Shown piece after piece: positions 33,791-45,545 of a DNA stretch of 64,000 nt. Source of the DNA: Ophiothrix spiculata (taxonomy: Eukaryota > Echinodermata > Ophiuroidea > Amphilepidida > Ophiotrichidae); NCBI GenBank assembly GCA_000969725.1, contig JXSR01S065779.1. The stretch is one strand, 5' to 3'. Each line of letters opens with the position of its first letter. The stretch's first letter is position 1. A program made the position numbers and the translations under genes. Under the pieces are notes generated by a model that saw only the letters and a program-made list of their open reading frames with translations, made no database searches and was not told the origin of the DNA.

Positions 33791-35137
33791 AATTATTATT
33801 ATTGTTCAGATATTATGCTTCATTACGTCTATTAAAGATTAAGACAATAAACATATGATAAAAGAAAAATAGATCATTTTTGACTGATTTTCATAATTGT
33901 TGTATCAATGGAAAGAAGAGATTCCAACCTATACTATGGTATCATTATCTAATATTTAGACGTGACATCATGGAATTACTGGGCTGTAACCCCTCAAATT
34001 CAGGGCTTAAATCATGCCGCGTTTCTTTGATTTCTCCATACACTCTATCTGGTTAGCGGATGCAAGTTTTTGACATCTATCGACACAGTTACAGAAAGTA
34101 TGAATACCATTGATATCATTTTTGCACCATACTGTACACAAGGAAAGTGTACATCCTGACAAACATTCATCGATATAGCTGATTTTTGACTTCTTGGTGA
34201 TTTTTTGATGCCCCTCGTAACTTTGTTATTATTAATCTCAGTAAATAGCAACATAGTAAACGTCAATCATTCTGGTATACTATAAAACCAAAATGAACGA
34301 TCGATTATGTCTTTTTAAGATTCCATTAATATTCACTTTGTCGATAAGAAGCAGAGTGATTCTGAGATTGACATTTTATTTCAAAGTCAAGTTGTCACCC
34401 TATTGATCGATGTGTTAAAGTCATGAACGCATATATACTTATCCATACACTGAACACTATTAAGCTTAAAAATAGTGCATCGATAAATAAATCTTTGGAA
34501 TTCTTATAGCAAAAGTAACTTTAGTTTTAATCAAAATCAGTAATAGCAACTTCGTAAGTGTCAATCATTCTGGAAATACTTTAAAACTAAAATGAACAAT
34601 CGATTATGTCTTTAAAAGATTCCATTAACGCATGGGTACTAATACCGATATGAACATGATAAAATAAACGCTTGTTCATACGTTCAGAAGAAAATATCTG
34701 TTAATATATTTATTTTGAGATGGTGACTACTTTATCTATACTTAACTCTTTACTTTAACCTATCTAATTCAGCACATGATGCATTAGAAAAAATAATCAA
34801 TAATTGAGAGAATGTAAATTAGAATCACTCTATCAACATTTTTATTTATTTTATTTTATATGCAGTAACGCTGAAAATGCGATGAGATTATTCATTTTTC
34901 TTTGTTATTCTTTGTCTGTTTTCTTTTCTAATTTCTATTCCATTTTATTCTTCTTTTTTTGCTTTTAGAAGAGGAAGGATCTCCCCGACCAACAGCCTAC
35001 GTAGAACTATATAAAATGTATTATCGGATGCAAAGGTTGGTAAGGAACTCTTAAAGCATTCCAGTACATTTGCAATCCTTAGAGAGATAGCTGCAACATC
35101 CCGATATAAAAGCTATAGATAAACACGGTTTAATAGC

Positions 35138-35187
35138 NNNNNNNNNNNNNNNNNNNNNNNNNNNNNNNNNNNNNNNNNNNNNNNNNN
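35138..35187. other. Assembly gap (50 N)
   Basis: Exactly 50 N in the middle of u2 of the long minus U copy. The sequence after it (35188-35490) does not continue u2, so order or size across the gap is uncertain. That right flank holds a (TTTG)n run and no gene. Confidence 0.99.
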
Positions 35188-35494
35188 TTGTATGTACACA
35201 TATAAATTGACATAGCTGACATATTATGGGGTTTGGGGTTTGTTTGTTTGTTTGTTCTTTTCTCAAAATCTATTGCTGTGGACTTTGGTAATAGCTGCTT
35301 TCCTGTTTCACATATTAAATGTTATTTCTATAGAATGCCCGAGTCTTATCAACTCAACTATTAGGCGCTCTAGCCAGTAAGATATCTTTCCCACCCAAAG
35401 GCTTAAAGAAAATCCACTGTCCATCAAATTCAAGAGTCGTTATAATTGTGTTATTTAAGTAATTGCGTCTTCAGATTGATCATGTTCATCAAAA

Positions 35495-36112
35495 TCCAAA
35501 ATCAATCAAATCAAATTTTATTTCAATATCAGAAACACACATTCGATAAAAACACATCAAAAGGTAAAACAAAAATTATATTGAGGATATTATCAAAAGG
35601 CCATAAAGACCTGAGGTGATGATACCCTGAAAACAAAATAAGTTACTTACAACAACAGCAAAACGTACACAAATAACAAAAACAAGACAAATGCTCCGAT
35701 TAAGTGTTGATATATCTAATTAAATTTCCATAATAATTTTAATTGTTTCAATTATAACTAGATAATTGATGTTTTTTAAGATTGATTCTGAATTCTTTTA
35801 TATTCTTGCATCTTTCTGTGCCATTATTTAGGGAGTTCCAAAATGTTGTTCCACAATATCCGACCAGCACGATCAGAAAATATTTGCTTGGGTTTATTAA
35901 TACTATAATCCTGAGCATTTCTGTGTTGTATTTGTGAGTCTGAACATGTATGGTAAAATAATTTGAGAAATTGTTTTGAAGTTGGTTTGTATGATGTTTA
36001 TACATGAAACCTCAGAGGTTGAGATTGAACACGTCATGTTTATTCAGGACATTATATTTTTTGAACAAGGGACCCATATGACTTTTATAATGACTGTTGG
36101 ATATTGTTCTTA
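35495..36112 (-). mobile_element. CR1-like retrotransposon 3' fragment
   Basis: Same family as 32559-33388: the minus-strand remnant at 35748-36005 contains YCGTTFWNSLNNGTERCKNI followed by EFRINLKKH, matching the CGPSLWNSLDKT...SFKNKLK terminus of the other copy. The 3' end abuts TCAAATCAAATTTTATTTC, a TTGAT-type tail. It breaks off before a B repeat at 36125. Heavily decayed. Confidence 0.6.
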
Positions 36113-36124
36113 TATGTACAAAGT

Positions 36125-36487
36125 CATGTTACTGATACTTACATCTGATATAATAGCTTTATCGTGTTTATCGAGCAATAAAATCTATGGATGATGACGT
36201 ACTTAGTTCATGATAAGAGACAATTAATCAAGATGCGACAACGTAATTACAAGACGATTTGATTTGATGGACAACGGATTCTCTCTAAGCGCTGAATTGG
36301 GTCTGGTATTATCCTCTTTACATAACACAATAGATCAAGGATTTACGCGGTGGATATACAAGTTATTGGTTTGTGTATCAATTTTAATATGAAACAATTC
36401 TGAAATGATATGTCCGCTTTAGTTGATCGTTCATTTCATCACAAGCATGCTAAGAAAATAAATTGAATAGTTGTAGTTTTATATGTT
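36125..36487 (+). repeat. B repeat copy, interrupted by a TTAA element
   Basis: Hallmarks: ATGTTACTGATACTTACATC, TTACAAGACGATTTGATTTG, TCTCTAAGCGCTGAATTGGG, AACAATTCTGAAATGATATG. The copy resumes after the inserted MITE, at about 37128 (GAATATGACACTGAATG). Confidence 0.7.
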
Positions 36488-37127
36488 TTAACCCTCGTCT
36501 AACCAGGAGGGGGGGTTGCAACCCCCTAAGGTTTTTTCCGCGTAGCATAAAAACGCAAAAGCAACCGACCCAAGGCTTTTTGGTAATCTCTTTTACATCC
36601 TTTGCCCTTTGCGGTCATTTTGATGAAAACATTAGGGGGGTACCACCTAATATGGGGTTAGGGTAGGCCGTCAAAGTTGGGTTGTAGGGTGGGGGGTTGT
36701 TGCAACCCAACGACATTTTTGACAATTTTAAATCGCCATTTTGAAAAAAAAAATACGCATGCTATAAGGCTGAAACTTCCAGGGCATGTTAGAATTGTCA
36801 TTTCCCTACGTTTATGCAAGAAACCTGATGAAATTCCGTTATTTAGGAAAAAATGATTTTGGTGGCCACTTTTGCCAAAATTCTGATTTTTCCGATTTTT
36901 GACCTTTATGACGTGATAATTACGTAACGCCTTGGCCGATTTTTGTGGTCTTGGTATCGTTGGATAGGGGAGGACCATACCTATCTATTGATAGCAAAAT
37001 TAAGTTCATAGGGGTTCCGTTCAAAAACAAAAAAAAAAATTAGGAGGGGGTTGTAACAACACCCTCCCTGGTTATTAGACGTGTTACAAAAAACAAAAAC
37101 AAAAAGGCTTGGTTAGACGAGGGTTAA
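36488..37127. mobile_element. TTAACCC-family MITE, full length
   Basis: Perfectly matched ends TTAACCCTCGTCTAACCAGG and CTTGGTTAGACGAGGGTTAA. It lies inside a B repeat at a TTTTAAAG site that is uninterrupted at 16990-17000. The interior (GCAAAAGCAACCG, GGTAGGCCGTCAAAGTTGGG, TACGTAACGCCTTGGCCG) matches 29247-29854 and 37333-37851. The minus-strand open frame at 36658-36978 is not conserved as a protein. Confidence 0.82.
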
Positions 37128-37332
37128 AGAATATGACACTGAATGTATAAACGTACGAATTCAGAAGTGTAAATCATGTCCATCGCTTTATGTGTAAATT
37201 AAAGATTTGAAGCCCATATATTACTTGAATAGAAGCTAGTACTAGTAGCGACTTGCATTGAATAGAATATTTTATAAGACGCTTGCAGGGTAATAGTAAA
37301 ACATGTTAAACTGTAAAAAGATTTACAACATG

Positions 37333-37851
37333 ATCGCGGATTGCACCAAAACGCAAAGCAAAGCTAACCCTTTGCGGTCATTTTGATGAAAAAAAATCGG
37401 GGAGGTGGGGTTATGGTAGGCCGTCAAAGTCGGCGGGTAGGGGGGGGGGTTTGCCACCTCGGAAAATTTTAAAATCGCCATTTTGAAAAATATCTGCATG
37501 ATATTGACTTGAAACTTACAGAACGTGTTAGAATTGTTGATTCCTTCATTTATTAGCAAAAAACCCGACGAAAATCGGACATTTAGAACTTTTATAACGA
37601 TTTTTTGAAAAAGTGGCCACTTTTGCCAAAGTCGATATTTTCGGTACTGAAATACTTTGTGACGTCATAATTACGTAACGCCTCGACCGATTTTCATGAT
37701 CTTGGTGTCAATTAAAAGAGGAGACCATACCCTATACTATAGTATCAAACAATATAACTTTCAGGGGTCCCAAATTCAAAATCACAGGGGGGTGTCCCCC
37801 CCCCCTCAGGAAGACGTGTTACAGAAAAAGGCTTAGGAAGACGAGGGTTAA
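37333..37851. mobile_element. TTAACCC-family MITE, left end lost
   Basis: Right end AAGACGAGGGTTAA with family interior (GCGGTCATTTTGATGAAAA, GGTAGGCCGTCAAAGTCGG, TACGTAACGCCTCGACCG). The left end is truncated near GATCGCGGATTGCACC. Confidence 0.7.
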
Positions 37852-37944
37852 ACCTATGTAACCGTAAAACAAACGTTCAACTTTTGCCTTTAATTGTAAA
37901 CCCCTTTAAAATCTACCTAATCCTTCAGAATGTTATTAAACGAA

Positions 37945-38113
37945 TTTTGAAGGGTGAATATTACAGCCGAAGTACCGATAGAATGTGCTCTACGGAAGCA
38001 CTTCTAAGTGAAGTCAAATGGTTGTGACGATTTACCTGCAGCGAATCATGAGCGCTTTGTATCTTCGGTAAAAGGCGCTATAAAAATGTCATTATTATTA
38101 TCATTATTATTAT
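37945..38113 (+). mobile_element. CR1/L2-like retrotransposon 3' tail
   Basis: Ends in the classical module GAGCGCTTTG...GGCGCTATAAAAATG followed by ATTATTATTATCATTATTAT. A related diverged fragment lies near 47614-47770. Only the 3' end is present. Confidence 0.65.
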
Positions 38114-39424
38114 AAAAGACAGAATTGATGTCAAATTATCTTGCCGACGACCCGAAATTACAAATACATGCACCAGCATTCAAGTCGCATGGGATGACAA
38201 TAACTTATGAGGCTACTTTGGTTTATGAAGTTTGCCTAACTTTTCTACAAATGCCATGAGAACTGTCGGACTTTTTGTAGACAGAGTCATGATCAAATAG
38301 CGACACCAATGTTTTATGATAATTTGATTTTCTTAACTATAACGCCGTTTAATCATGTTAATTAGGTTGGGTATCGACACTAATTTAGTTAGATGATTCA
38401 ATTAGGACAATTGATTTAGCTATTAAACCGTGTTTATCTATAGCTTTTATATCGGGATGTTGCAGCTATCTCTCTAAGGATTGCAAATGTACTGGAATGC
38501 TTCAATGCTTACCAACCTTTGCATCCGATAATACATTTTATATAGTTCTACGTAGGCTGTTGGTCGGGAAGATCTTTCCTCTTCTAGAAAAAAAAGAAAA
38601 ACTAGAATAAAATGGAATGTAAAATATCAAAGAAAAAATAAATAACCTTAGCGCATTATCAGCGTTACTGCATATAAAATAAAATAAAAAAAAATCTTGA
38701 TACGGTGTTTCTATTTTACATTCTCTCCATTATTGATAATTTTTTCTAATGCATCATGTGTTGCATTTAATAAGTTGAAGTATAGTCGCCATCCCAAAAT
38801 AAATATATTAACAGGTATTTCTTCTGAACGTATGAACAAGCGTTTATTTCATCATGTTTATATCGGTATTAGTACACCATGCGTTAAATGGAATCTTTTA
38901 AAGACATAATCGATTGTTCATTTTAGTTTGAAAGTATTTCCAGAATGATTGACACTTACGAAGTTACTATTATTGGTTTTAATTAAAACTAAAAGTTACT
39001 TTTGCTATAAGTATTCCAAAGAATTATTTATCGATGCACTATTTGTATGCTTAATAGTGTTCAGTATATCGGTAAGTATATATGCGTTCATAGGTTTTTG
39101 TTAAATCAATGACTTTAACACATCGATCAGTAAGGTGACAACTTGACCTTGAAATATAATGTCAATCTCAGAATCACTCTGCTTCTTATCGACAAAGTGA
39201 ATATTAATGGAATCTTTTAAAGACATAATCGATCGTAAATTTTGGTTTTAAAGTATTACTAGAATGATTGACGCTTACGATGTTGCTATTACTGGGATTA
39301 ATAAAAACAAATTACATAGGGTATCAAAAGTTTTAAAGATCACCAAGATGAAAAAGGGCTATATCGATGAACTTTTTTTTTTCAGGATGGTCACTTGTCC
39401 TTGTATACAATATGTTGCAAAAAT

Positions 39425-39675
39425 GTGATGGCTCCCCGAAAGGGAGGACTTTGCAGATGATATCAATTTTGATTTTATCATTTCATCTGTTACATCATTT
39501 TCTAAGCTTTAAGATGACACCTTACTTGTTTGAATTGATCAAGGCGATCAAATTTTAAAACAGAAAACCGGCTTGAATTTCTTATTATTTTCCTTATTTT
39601 TCGCTGCCTATATTTTGATCAGTTTCTGGAAAAGTGTTCTGTCGCAAAGTCCCCCTTTTCGGGGTGAGTCATCAC
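39425..39675. mobile_element. 251-bp MITE with GTGATG...CATCAC ends
   Basis: Inverted ends GTGATGGCTCCCCGAAAGGG and CCCCTTTTCGGGGTGAGTCA (then TCAC), bordered by AAAT on both sides. The uninterrupted site GCAAAAATGATATCAATGG is at 55325-55345 (and in reverse at 34110-34130), confirming a clean insertion with a 4-bp duplication. A deleted relative is at 42343-42568. No ORF. Confidence 0.8.
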
Positions 39676-39874
39676 AAATGATATCAATGGTATTTATACT
39701 TTCTGTACCGGTGTTAATTTAAGCCCTACATTTTGCAGGGTTACAGCCCCGTAATTCCATGTTGTCAAGCCCAAATATTAGATTTTTGATACCGTAGTAT
39801 AGGTTAGAATCTCCTTTTTCCATTGATACATAAATTATGGAAATCGGTCAAAAAATGATGTCAGAATGATGTAA

Positions 39875-40200
39875 TAAAGCTTAATATCTGTCCAATAATA
39901 ATAGTAATAAAAAACTAAGGCGTTGGAGCACAATTAGGCCATAACTTTATATGACCGGCTGCAACCTGGCCATAGCCATTATTTTCCAAAATGGCGACCG
40001 TAGGTATAATTGTTCACATCAAGATTATTGCAAAATATTATTACATGTTTTGAAATTATTTACAGGTGCAAAATCAAGCATACGGTCACCATTTTGGAAA
40101 ATTTAGGCTGTGACCAGGTTACGGCCGGTCATACAAAGTTATGGCCTAATTGTGCTCCAATGCCTTAGTTTTTTATTACTATTATTATTGGTCAGATATT
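39875..40200. repeat. Large perfect-looking palindrome
   Basis: The arms extend about 160 bases from a centre near 40040: CCAATAATAATAGTAATAAAAAACTAAGGC, GGAGCACAATTAGGCC and GGCGACCGTAGG on the left, each mirrored on the right. It is much cleaner than its relative at 33536-33790. The empty position is near 55620. Confidence 0.8.
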
Positions 40201-42342
40201 ATGCTTTATTACGTCTTTTACGTCCAAGCAATTTGTTTACCAGATATGATCTGAAACCGTGAAACAAAAGAGTAGTGTGTTTGATGGTTAGGTAACATGA
40301 TCAGATAATACCAGATTTGCCGTATAAACTATACCTTGAAGCTACTACTTGTAGCTTGTTGTTCACATAACTAATAAGACAAACTATATCGTTTTGGGGG
40401 TCTGTTATTCCCGAATTAATCAAACTGCTATATTTTACTTGATCTGAAAGTGCTTAAATTATGAAATGAAAAACAAAGAATAGCGTGTTTGATGCCCGGA
40501 TTTGATGGTTAGGTAACATGATCAGATCCCGGGATCAGATAGTAACCGACTTATCGTATGAACTAAACACTAAGCAACTCATCGTAGCTTGTTGTTCACA
40601 TAACATAAAAGACAAACTCTATTGCGGCTATGACAAGCAAGGGTAAGATGTCATCCGTGTGATGTGAAATTCTAATAAAACCAAGACATGAAATCGCTAC
40701 AGTCATGAGATCAGAATAAACTTGAATTACGCTTAAGCAAACACAAGCAATCAAATAACGAATCATTGCTACTTGGTTAGCTGATTTTTAATCACCAGAA
40801 CACTTGTAAAGATAGGCAGCAGGATGTGTTAGAGAAAATGTCATTATCGCAGTTTTGTTCTGAGCGGAGGAATCGATAGGGATCTGTCTATGAACATCGT
40901 CGTATTATTGCAAAAGAGACGACTTGGACGTTTGCAATAAGTACTTATAAAAACTCAAGTCGAGGGCCTTGTTATTTCACTAGATAACGATCATCAAACC
41001 ACTAAAATTTTAGCTATAAACGAACTTGACAAATTCATCAAGTTATAGATAGGCTATACAATACATTTTGTTGAAAAAAAATTATACTTTTTCATGACTT
41101 TTTTTCTGGTACAATTATTTTTACTTCTAATAATTTTCTATTTTCAATATCTATTGTTTATAGCATCACAAGAAGTTCAATTGTCAAGAAAGAATACAAC
41201 TAACTTGCTACTTTCAAAAGCGTCTCATTTAAATTTTAATTTAAGTACGACGCTTTAAAGACTATGGAAACCCTTCTGGTTCAATTAAAGAAGCTTTAAG
41301 CATTTTCTATGTTAGAAAGTGAACAATAATTTGCCAAGTATGTCATTGCTCCGTCAAGTGCTCGTTCTAAGTTGTTGGCCAAACATTATCAAAACTTGTA
41401 GCAGTCTGTTGGCGTCATATAAATATCAGACAAAGCAGCCATAACTATATCATTTAACGTTTCATTTTACGCGGCAGTTAATCAATAAACAAATTAAGTT
41501 CTCCAAAAGGAGACTTGTTAGCAAAACATTTACACGCCGTCAATTGCAGGAAAACCTGTACTCATGTCTCTAACGGAATAAGCGACATTAAATCGAAATC
41601 AATCTGTTAAATATTACAAAAAAGATCGTTAAATCTTATTACACGCGAAACGTTAAATGGGAAATTGCGATCTATTAAAAACAAAATGGAGAAGCAAAAC
41701 GTGATTCCTTTTTATTAACATTTGGATTCATACATGTTTTCCATGTTCCTTTGTACTTAATTACGATATCTCAAAAACAATATAGCATTGTAATAATGCA
41801 ATAGTCTCGATAAATGTCACTGTTTCTGATGACAATTATAAATTTTATATTTTATATTTTCTCTTGTTTGTATCTTATTGCAAGATTATACTAAAATTTT
41901 CTTGAACTTATGAATGCCGATGTTTATATTTTGTGTATCATAAGTTATAAAGTACACGATTGCTCATAATTATAGTTGGAATAAAATATTTTTACAACTT
42001 TTTCATGTAAGGTCGACTTATAAGGAAAACATCTGGAAACTTATGTTGGTTTTGGTAACATCTAAGAGGTAAGCTAGTTGAATATGACACTGGGCTCCAA
42101 ATGTGATCAACTCTCTCACGTACTGCTAGGGGGAAACAACAAAAAGGGGTTATAAATTTGATTTGACAACGCCTGGGTCAAGGTCATTACACCACTAAAG
42201 TGAGTGGTGAGTGGTCGTATGGAATGTTTATATGTAATAGGCAATGACACAGGCAATAAAATGTACTGGTCACACTTGACTTCGCCAAAAAATGTTTGGA
42301 AGGAAAACAGAAAATGATCAACACCCTTCAATTTACAAAAAT

Positions 42343-42568
42343 GTGATGACTCACCCCGAAAAGGGGGACTTTGCGACAGAACACTTTTCGAGAAACTGAT
42401 GAAAATAGGCAGCGAAAAAATAAAAAAAAAAATAAAAAGAATTTCCAGCAGATTTTCTGTTGTTAAATTTGATCGCCTTGATCAATTTCAACCAGTAAGG
42501 TGTCATTTTTAAAGGCTTAGACAATGCTGTAACAGATGAAATGATAAAATCAAAATTGATATCATCAC
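42343..42568. mobile_element. Deleted relative of the GTGATG MITE
   Basis: Begins GTGATGACTCACCCCGAAAA and is the reverse complement of the 39425-39675 copy, but the distal end has lost about 25 bp between two CATC motifs, leaving only CATCAC. It sits at the u9/u10 junction. The open frame 42351-42596 is a by-product. Confidence 0.7.
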
Positions 42569-43248
42569 ATTTGGAAATGGGTGGTGTATTTGCCACGCTC
42601 AGAAAAGTAGACTAATTACCAGGACTGCTTTATCACTGTATGAATTCTTAGTGCAGTGTGAACAAGATAGATGATCTGTTAAGCATCTGTTGTACCATGG
42701 TTGTACTTTTCACCATTTCACTACCTATTGAAATTAGTTCAATTGATTATCATTTGATTAATTAAGTATTATAGGGCATTGACAATCGATTATCTTACAA
42801 TTAATCACTGACAAGATAAATTGTCAAAGTAATTTGCCGATATGCCCACAACATAATTAACGTAATCGAATTGTTAATGAATTTAAGCTACTAACTAAAA
42901 CGACACGCAAATAAGCGAGTGAAGTTTGTGATCAAGTCATGGTATTTATCAATTACAGAAAATCTATTTGCTCAGATTTCCATTAGCCTAACAACTTTAC
43001 CCATCCCATTAATTTCGCCTTTCTTTTACCGTTTTATTTTCACACTTTATACTTTGGCAATATGTCACAGGTTATTTGGATCGTCGATTGAAAACTGAAG
43101 CATTCAATGTTGATTCAAAACTAAGGTATTCAAAATTGAGTTTAATACATATTTGAATTTGTCATTTCTCAGCTTTTGAATATTATAAAATATGATGAAA
43201 ACACTTCCTTTCTTCATTTTCCTTTATTTTCCACTTTTTGGTAATAAC

Positions 43249-43690
43249 GATAGCCACAAAGCGGGGGAGTGGAAGAACACTACGGGGTGGGGGTGTAACT
43301 AGGGTAAGCAATTCTCCTCTCGTCCGGCAATGCGATAGCCACAGAGCAGGTGAGTAAGGATTTATATCAAATATATTTTGATAATGTTCTTGTAGTTTTA
43401 TTTGTTCATTCTTCTTGTTTATATGTTCCTGTGTACCAGATGAAGAAAAGTTTACTTTTCGAAAGCTCGTAAGTCCGTCTATTAATCGTCTATTTTGTGG
43501 ATTATCCGTTTCTTGTTAATTGCTGTTTGGTGAGTTTGATAATACTTTTGTTTGTGCATATATTAGGCCTTCAAAGTTATTATTATTATAAAAATGTTTT
43601 TCTTCTTTTTTATTCTCATTTTCTGTACACATTAGGCTTATGTTGTTATCCTCCCCACATTAAGTTGGCTTACTTTGTTTTTCTTTAGTT
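43249..43690 (+). mobile_element. Retroelement 3' fragment, Penelope-like in appearance
   Basis: An insertion of about 440 bp in a place that is continuous at 57475-57485 (GGTAATAACTTTATGAC). It contains GATGAAGAAAAGTTTACTTT then TCGAAAGCTCG, a small stem-loop reminiscent of degenerate hammerhead-like modules in Penelope-like elements. An (A)TAAC-like repeat borders it. No RT or GIY-YIG coding sequence is left. Confidence 0.4.
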
Positions 43691-44426
43691 ATTAACTTAA
43701 CGACATTTACTATTATGAAATATTTAGTGTTACACACACGCTTTCAACTGCCTTATTTTGAGCTCATCATCTAGCCTCAGGGTTTAAAATCGCTTCATAA
43801 AAACTCGTTTAAGTAAAATTTATGTATTTTGTTCAGGAAAGCACAGGAGAAAATTTTTGAGATTTCTTGATATGCCTGTTAGATAAAACTAATTTAGTAA
43901 TTTGTGAGTGTATGTCGGCATATTATCTCACTTATATAGCATTCTTTATGACAAATATATTTATGAAGAAGAACACGCATTGCTTATCTATTAAAGTGGA
44001 AAGTATTGATGAAAATTACGGAAAATTATAGCAATGAATAAGTGTCGAAGCGAGATAAATGGCGTAATATGACGAAAGTTTTTACCATTATAAGTCACCT
44101 GCAGTCATGATATCATGTGTACATCAATCAATTTGATTTTCATTTGTTTTGACAAATTGAAGGCTCAAATTTGCAAAATGATTCCCATAATTGAAGCGCT
44201 CAATTCATTATGTGTTTTATCATTATAATTTATTTCTTATTAAGAAAACTTTCGTTATGAATGTAATTTGTTAACCTTTTCATCGCTTAGTTTGTTTTAA
44301 GGTGGAGTTCCTCTATTTATCTGTCTTATTTTTTGATATATGTTCCTAAATCCACAAATATTTAAGACTTAAAGAACATTACGTTCCATTTACAAATGCG
44401 ATTTTGGATGATAACAGTTTAACTAA

Positions 44427-45467
44427 GGAGACCATTCTGGTGGTATTGCATCAATTTTCAATCTCAATTTTTGGCATCACCAATAACTCAAAACATATAA
44501 AACCTATATATCAATGGAAAGCCTATGAGACAAGGTTTTTGAAAAATATAATTTTATCGCAATGGTTGCTATGGTAACCAAGCAAGGCTTCTGATTGGCT
44601 TAAACAATCATAAAACATCCAATTATTTTGATTTTTGGTACTTAGTATGAGTATTTAATTCCGCAGGGAACCATGTTGTCGGATTTTGAAAATGTTTTTT
44701 CGCGGTTGCCATGGTAACCAAGAACCGTCCAATCAGCACATTTTTACGAATAATTAAAATTTGGAGAATGAAATCGAAATTTTGAAAACATGGTTCTCTA
44801 GATATGACTCCTAACAGTATGCATGCCATATTTTATTGAAATTAAACAAACTGTTTTTAAGTTATCGTCGTTTGAATAATGCTAGTTTGCGTAAATCTTG
44901 ATTTTGAGATATGGGCCTTTTAAGTTGAAGATATTTAGAGGGCGCTTTTAAGAAGGAATTTGTAATTTAATTGTGGTATCCTAAATTTTTGAGATAAAAT
45001 TTAAATTTTGATAAATAATAAAAAAAAGAAATTAACTGCAATTGAGGCTTTTTATAGCTTTAAATTGATTTTTTCTGAAATTTCTTAAATATCACAGGGT
45101 GAAAAACAATGTAAAACATAAGAAATACCTCACCTGGTGATATTTAATGATTACAATATTTTTCAAATTGATTGGATTAAATGTGAATCACAGTAATTTA
45201 TTCATAATATATCAGTTACGTATGAACATCTATTTTTTTAGAATCCTTTGAGGAATTTTACATGTTAAAGTATAGGAATTGGTGTGTTTTGACAATTTTT
45301 TACTTGACTTCTTGCACTAAAACACTCATATCTCAATAACAGCATGTCCGTTTTTGATCAAACAAAATGCATTAAAAAGTTCGAAGTTCAAATTTTGAAG
45401 TTCTTTTAATAACTTATTTTTATGATAAGCTCACATTTTTGACAATTTTACCACCAGAATGGTCCCC
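44427..45467. mobile_element. 1.04-kb DNA element with GACCATTCTGGTGGTA ends
   Basis: The ends GGAGACCATTCTGGTGGTA and TACCACCAGAATGGTCCCC are inverted and bordered by CTAA/TTAA. The uninterrupted sequence is at 18205-18225 in reverse (AAAGTTTAATTATTATCAG). Inside are four-fold AT-rich stretches and GGTTGC(C/T)ATGGTAACCA motifs, but no transposase. Non-autonomous; the TTAA context hints at the same mobiliser class as 28253-29120. Confidence 0.75.
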
Positions 45468-45545
45468 TTAATTAATATCAGTTGATGTAATTTGTACTGC
45501 AAAGTCGTTAAGAAAATTTAATGACCTAGGATGGACGGTCACATA

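Larger units (their letters stand above)
25440..35137 (-). repeat. U repeat, longest minus copy (C4)
   Basis: Reverse-oriented D (25640-26060), u10 (26910-27110), two B-bearing segments, u9 (30520-30670), u8 (30780-31330), u7/u6 (31340-32550), u5 (33800-34260), u4 (34270-34700), u3 and part of u2 before the 50-N gap. It mirrors 37860-44170 and parts of 51340-58110. It is interrupted by a SINE, two TTAA elements, a CR1-like 3' fragment and a foldback, each listed separately. No host gene is seen in nearly 10 kb. Confidence 0.75.
37860..44420 (+). repeat. U repeat, most complete plus copy (C5)
   Basis: Ordered blocks: u1 (37860-37940), u2 (38120-38560), u3 (38560-38800), u4 (38800-39360), u5 (39360-39900), u6/u7 (40205-41440), u8 (41440-42010), u9 (42060-42330), u10 (42570-43240), D in reverse (43730-44170). 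It mirrors 25440-35137 and aligns with 51340-58110. Interruptions are a CR1/L2-like tail, two copies of a small MITE, a palindrome and a retroelement fragment. No host ORF survives comparison between copies. Confidence 0.75.

Noticed and set aside
36658-36978. 106-codon minus-strand open frame
   Set aside because: Lies wholly within a TTAACCC MITE; related copies at 29247 and 37333 do not keep the frame.
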